From an uncultured Acetatifactor sp. (lineage in GTDB: Bacteria > Bacillota > Clostridia > Lachnospirales > Lachnospiraceae), in contig CAJUAH010000023.1 in NCBI GenBank assembly GCA_910584375.1, positions 1-64,000 of the forward strand: a stretch of 64,000 nucleotides of DNA, written 5' to 3'. A program made the translations under genes and the position numbers. How positions within the stretch are numbered: position 1 is the stretch's first letter; each line of letters begins with the position of its first letter. The notes beneath the pieces were generated by a model. That model saw only the letters and a program-made list of their open reading frames with translations, ran no database searches and was not told the DNA's origin. Shown in pieces: positions 63,191 through 64,000 of the stretch.

Positions 63191-64000
63191 ATGGAAAACA
63201 ACGGAACATGTTTTGTGTGTGGAGCTAAAGCATATATGCAACATTCTATGGACCCGGTCAAATATTTTTATTCATGTCCGATTTGTGGCAGATATGAGTA
63301 TTATGTGCAATTTGCAGAATTAACAGAGTTCAATTTGAATCACTTGAGTTCATACCTGCTGTACAATGGATTTAAGGAAAGCATGAAAGAATACAGATAT
63401 TTTACTACTATGAGTAAAGAGCGCTGTGATGAGTACAAGAAAAATTTTGAACATGGAGATGTTACACACGGGCATCCAGTCAGATTGGAAAATGAAAACG
63501 TAGAAAACTGGTATCCAAAAACCTTTGCTGAAAAAGTGGATAATATTTTACTTCACTTGAATTCTCGTATTAGGCACATGGGTGAATATGTTAAACTACC
63601 AAAAGAGGAAATGATCAGTTGTCTTTTTGTTGATAGATACGATTATAAAGATGGTAATCATAAAAAGAGGACTGATGATGCAATACAGGCACAGATGAAT
63701 TATATGATAAAGTTTTTAGTTGATAGGAATTACATCTTATCACCACAGTCATGGAATGGTGGAGAAAATGATCGACCTATCACACTATCACCAGAAGGTT
63801 ATGCCAGAGTAGATGCTATTCAGAAGAATACTGCAAATGGTAAAAATGTTTTAGTTGCCATGAAATTTGGAGATGATACAAAAAAACTCAGAGAAATGAT
63901 ACGCCAAGGTATAATGTCAGCTGGCTATGTAGCAATTTTTATTGATGAAGTAGAACATAATGATTTTATAACTCCAGAGTTATTAAAATACATAAGAGAT
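63191..64000 (+). CDS. zinc-ribbon protein with TIR/NDT-like C-terminal domain (3' truncated by window)
   Basis: At least 270 residues, open at the window edge. Zinc ribbon at the N-terminus (C7/C10, C29/C32). A charged middle region with helical blocks and a winged-helix-like stretch ('LSPEGYARVDAI') follows. From ~217 it has 'GKNVLVAMKFGDDTKKLREM', 'GYVAIFIDEVEHNDFITPELL', matching the start of nucleoside deoxyribosyltransferase/TIR-like effectors common in antiphage genes. AGGAGGAGAG precedes ATG 63191. A defence role is an inference; neighbours past 64000 are unseen. Confidence 0.65.
   Translation, partial: MENNGTCFVCGAKAYMQHSMDPVKYFYSCPICGRYEYYVQFAELTEFNLNHLSSYLLYNGFKESMKEYRYFTTMSKERCDEYKKNFEHGDVTHGHPVRLENENVENWYPKTFAEKVDNILLHLNSRIRHMGEYVKLPKEEMISCLFVDRYDYKDGNHKKRTDDAIQAQMNYMIKFLVDRNYILSPQSWNGGENDRPITLSPEGYARVDAIQKNTANGKNVLVAMKFGDDTKKLREMIRQGIMSAGYVAIFIDEVEHNDFITPELLKYIRD

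Overview
The window looks like a chromosomal segment of a Clostridia member, most likely Lachnospiraceae. It holds the replication origin with the Firmicutes order rpmH, oriC, dnaA, dnaN, yaaA, recF, gyrB, gyrA, and two mobile elements inserted on either side of it. The family call rests on gene order, lineage-typical small families (DUF3881 next to serS, DUF4446 next to parB) and moderate G+C with AT-rich intergenic DNA. No species can be named from the sequence alone.

Region 1 (1 to about 19.85 kb) is the right part of a plasmid-like integrated element whose left end lies outside the window. It carries a minus-strand operon: YqaJ-type exonuclease, RecD-like helicase, a putative single-strand annealing protein with a long Q/P repeat linker, CHC2/Toprim primase, PcfK-like, DUF7666, PcfJ-like, a zinc-ribbon protein broken by a stop codon, and a ParM/ParR-type partition pair. 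On the plus strand lie the excisionase and tyrosine integrase next to a tRNA-Arg. An IS110 element with a probable bridge-RNA region sits between the helicase and the annealing protein genes. The integrase end splits the host tRNA-Arg(CCU) in its anticodon loop, and the element supplies a complete, divergent tRNA-Arg(CCU) just inside the junction.

Region 2 (19.9 to 46.1 kb) is core genome. Leftward from the origin run rpmH, rnpA, yidD, yidC, jag, mnmE, mnmG, rsmG, a cytosolic two-component pair, two perfect parS sites, a large GC-rich palindrome, parA, parB, DUF4446, an HD-GYP protein, serS and DUF3881. Rightward run dnaA to gyrA, a CPA2 antiporter and a putative PD-(D/E)XK-like protein.

Region 3 (about 46.1 to 52.9 kb) is a mobilizable transposon of the Tn4451/TnpX-TnpW kind. 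It has a large serine recombinase, TnpW, a MobA/MobL-type relaxase, a hairpin-rich oriT-like segment, DUF3847, an SdpI-like protein and hypotheticals. A type I toxin/antitoxin-like locus lies at its left side.

Region 4 (53 to 63 kb) returns to chromosomal genes: a cobalamin riboswitch over a DUF4430 protein and an ECF S component, an OmpR/histidine kinase pair, mutS2, an HtrA-like protein that has lost all three catalytic residues, a YhaM-type exoribonuclease and an RlmD-type rRNA methyltransferase. The window ends inside a zinc-ribbon protein with a nucleotide-hydrolase/TIR-like C-terminal domain, which may belong to a defence locus.
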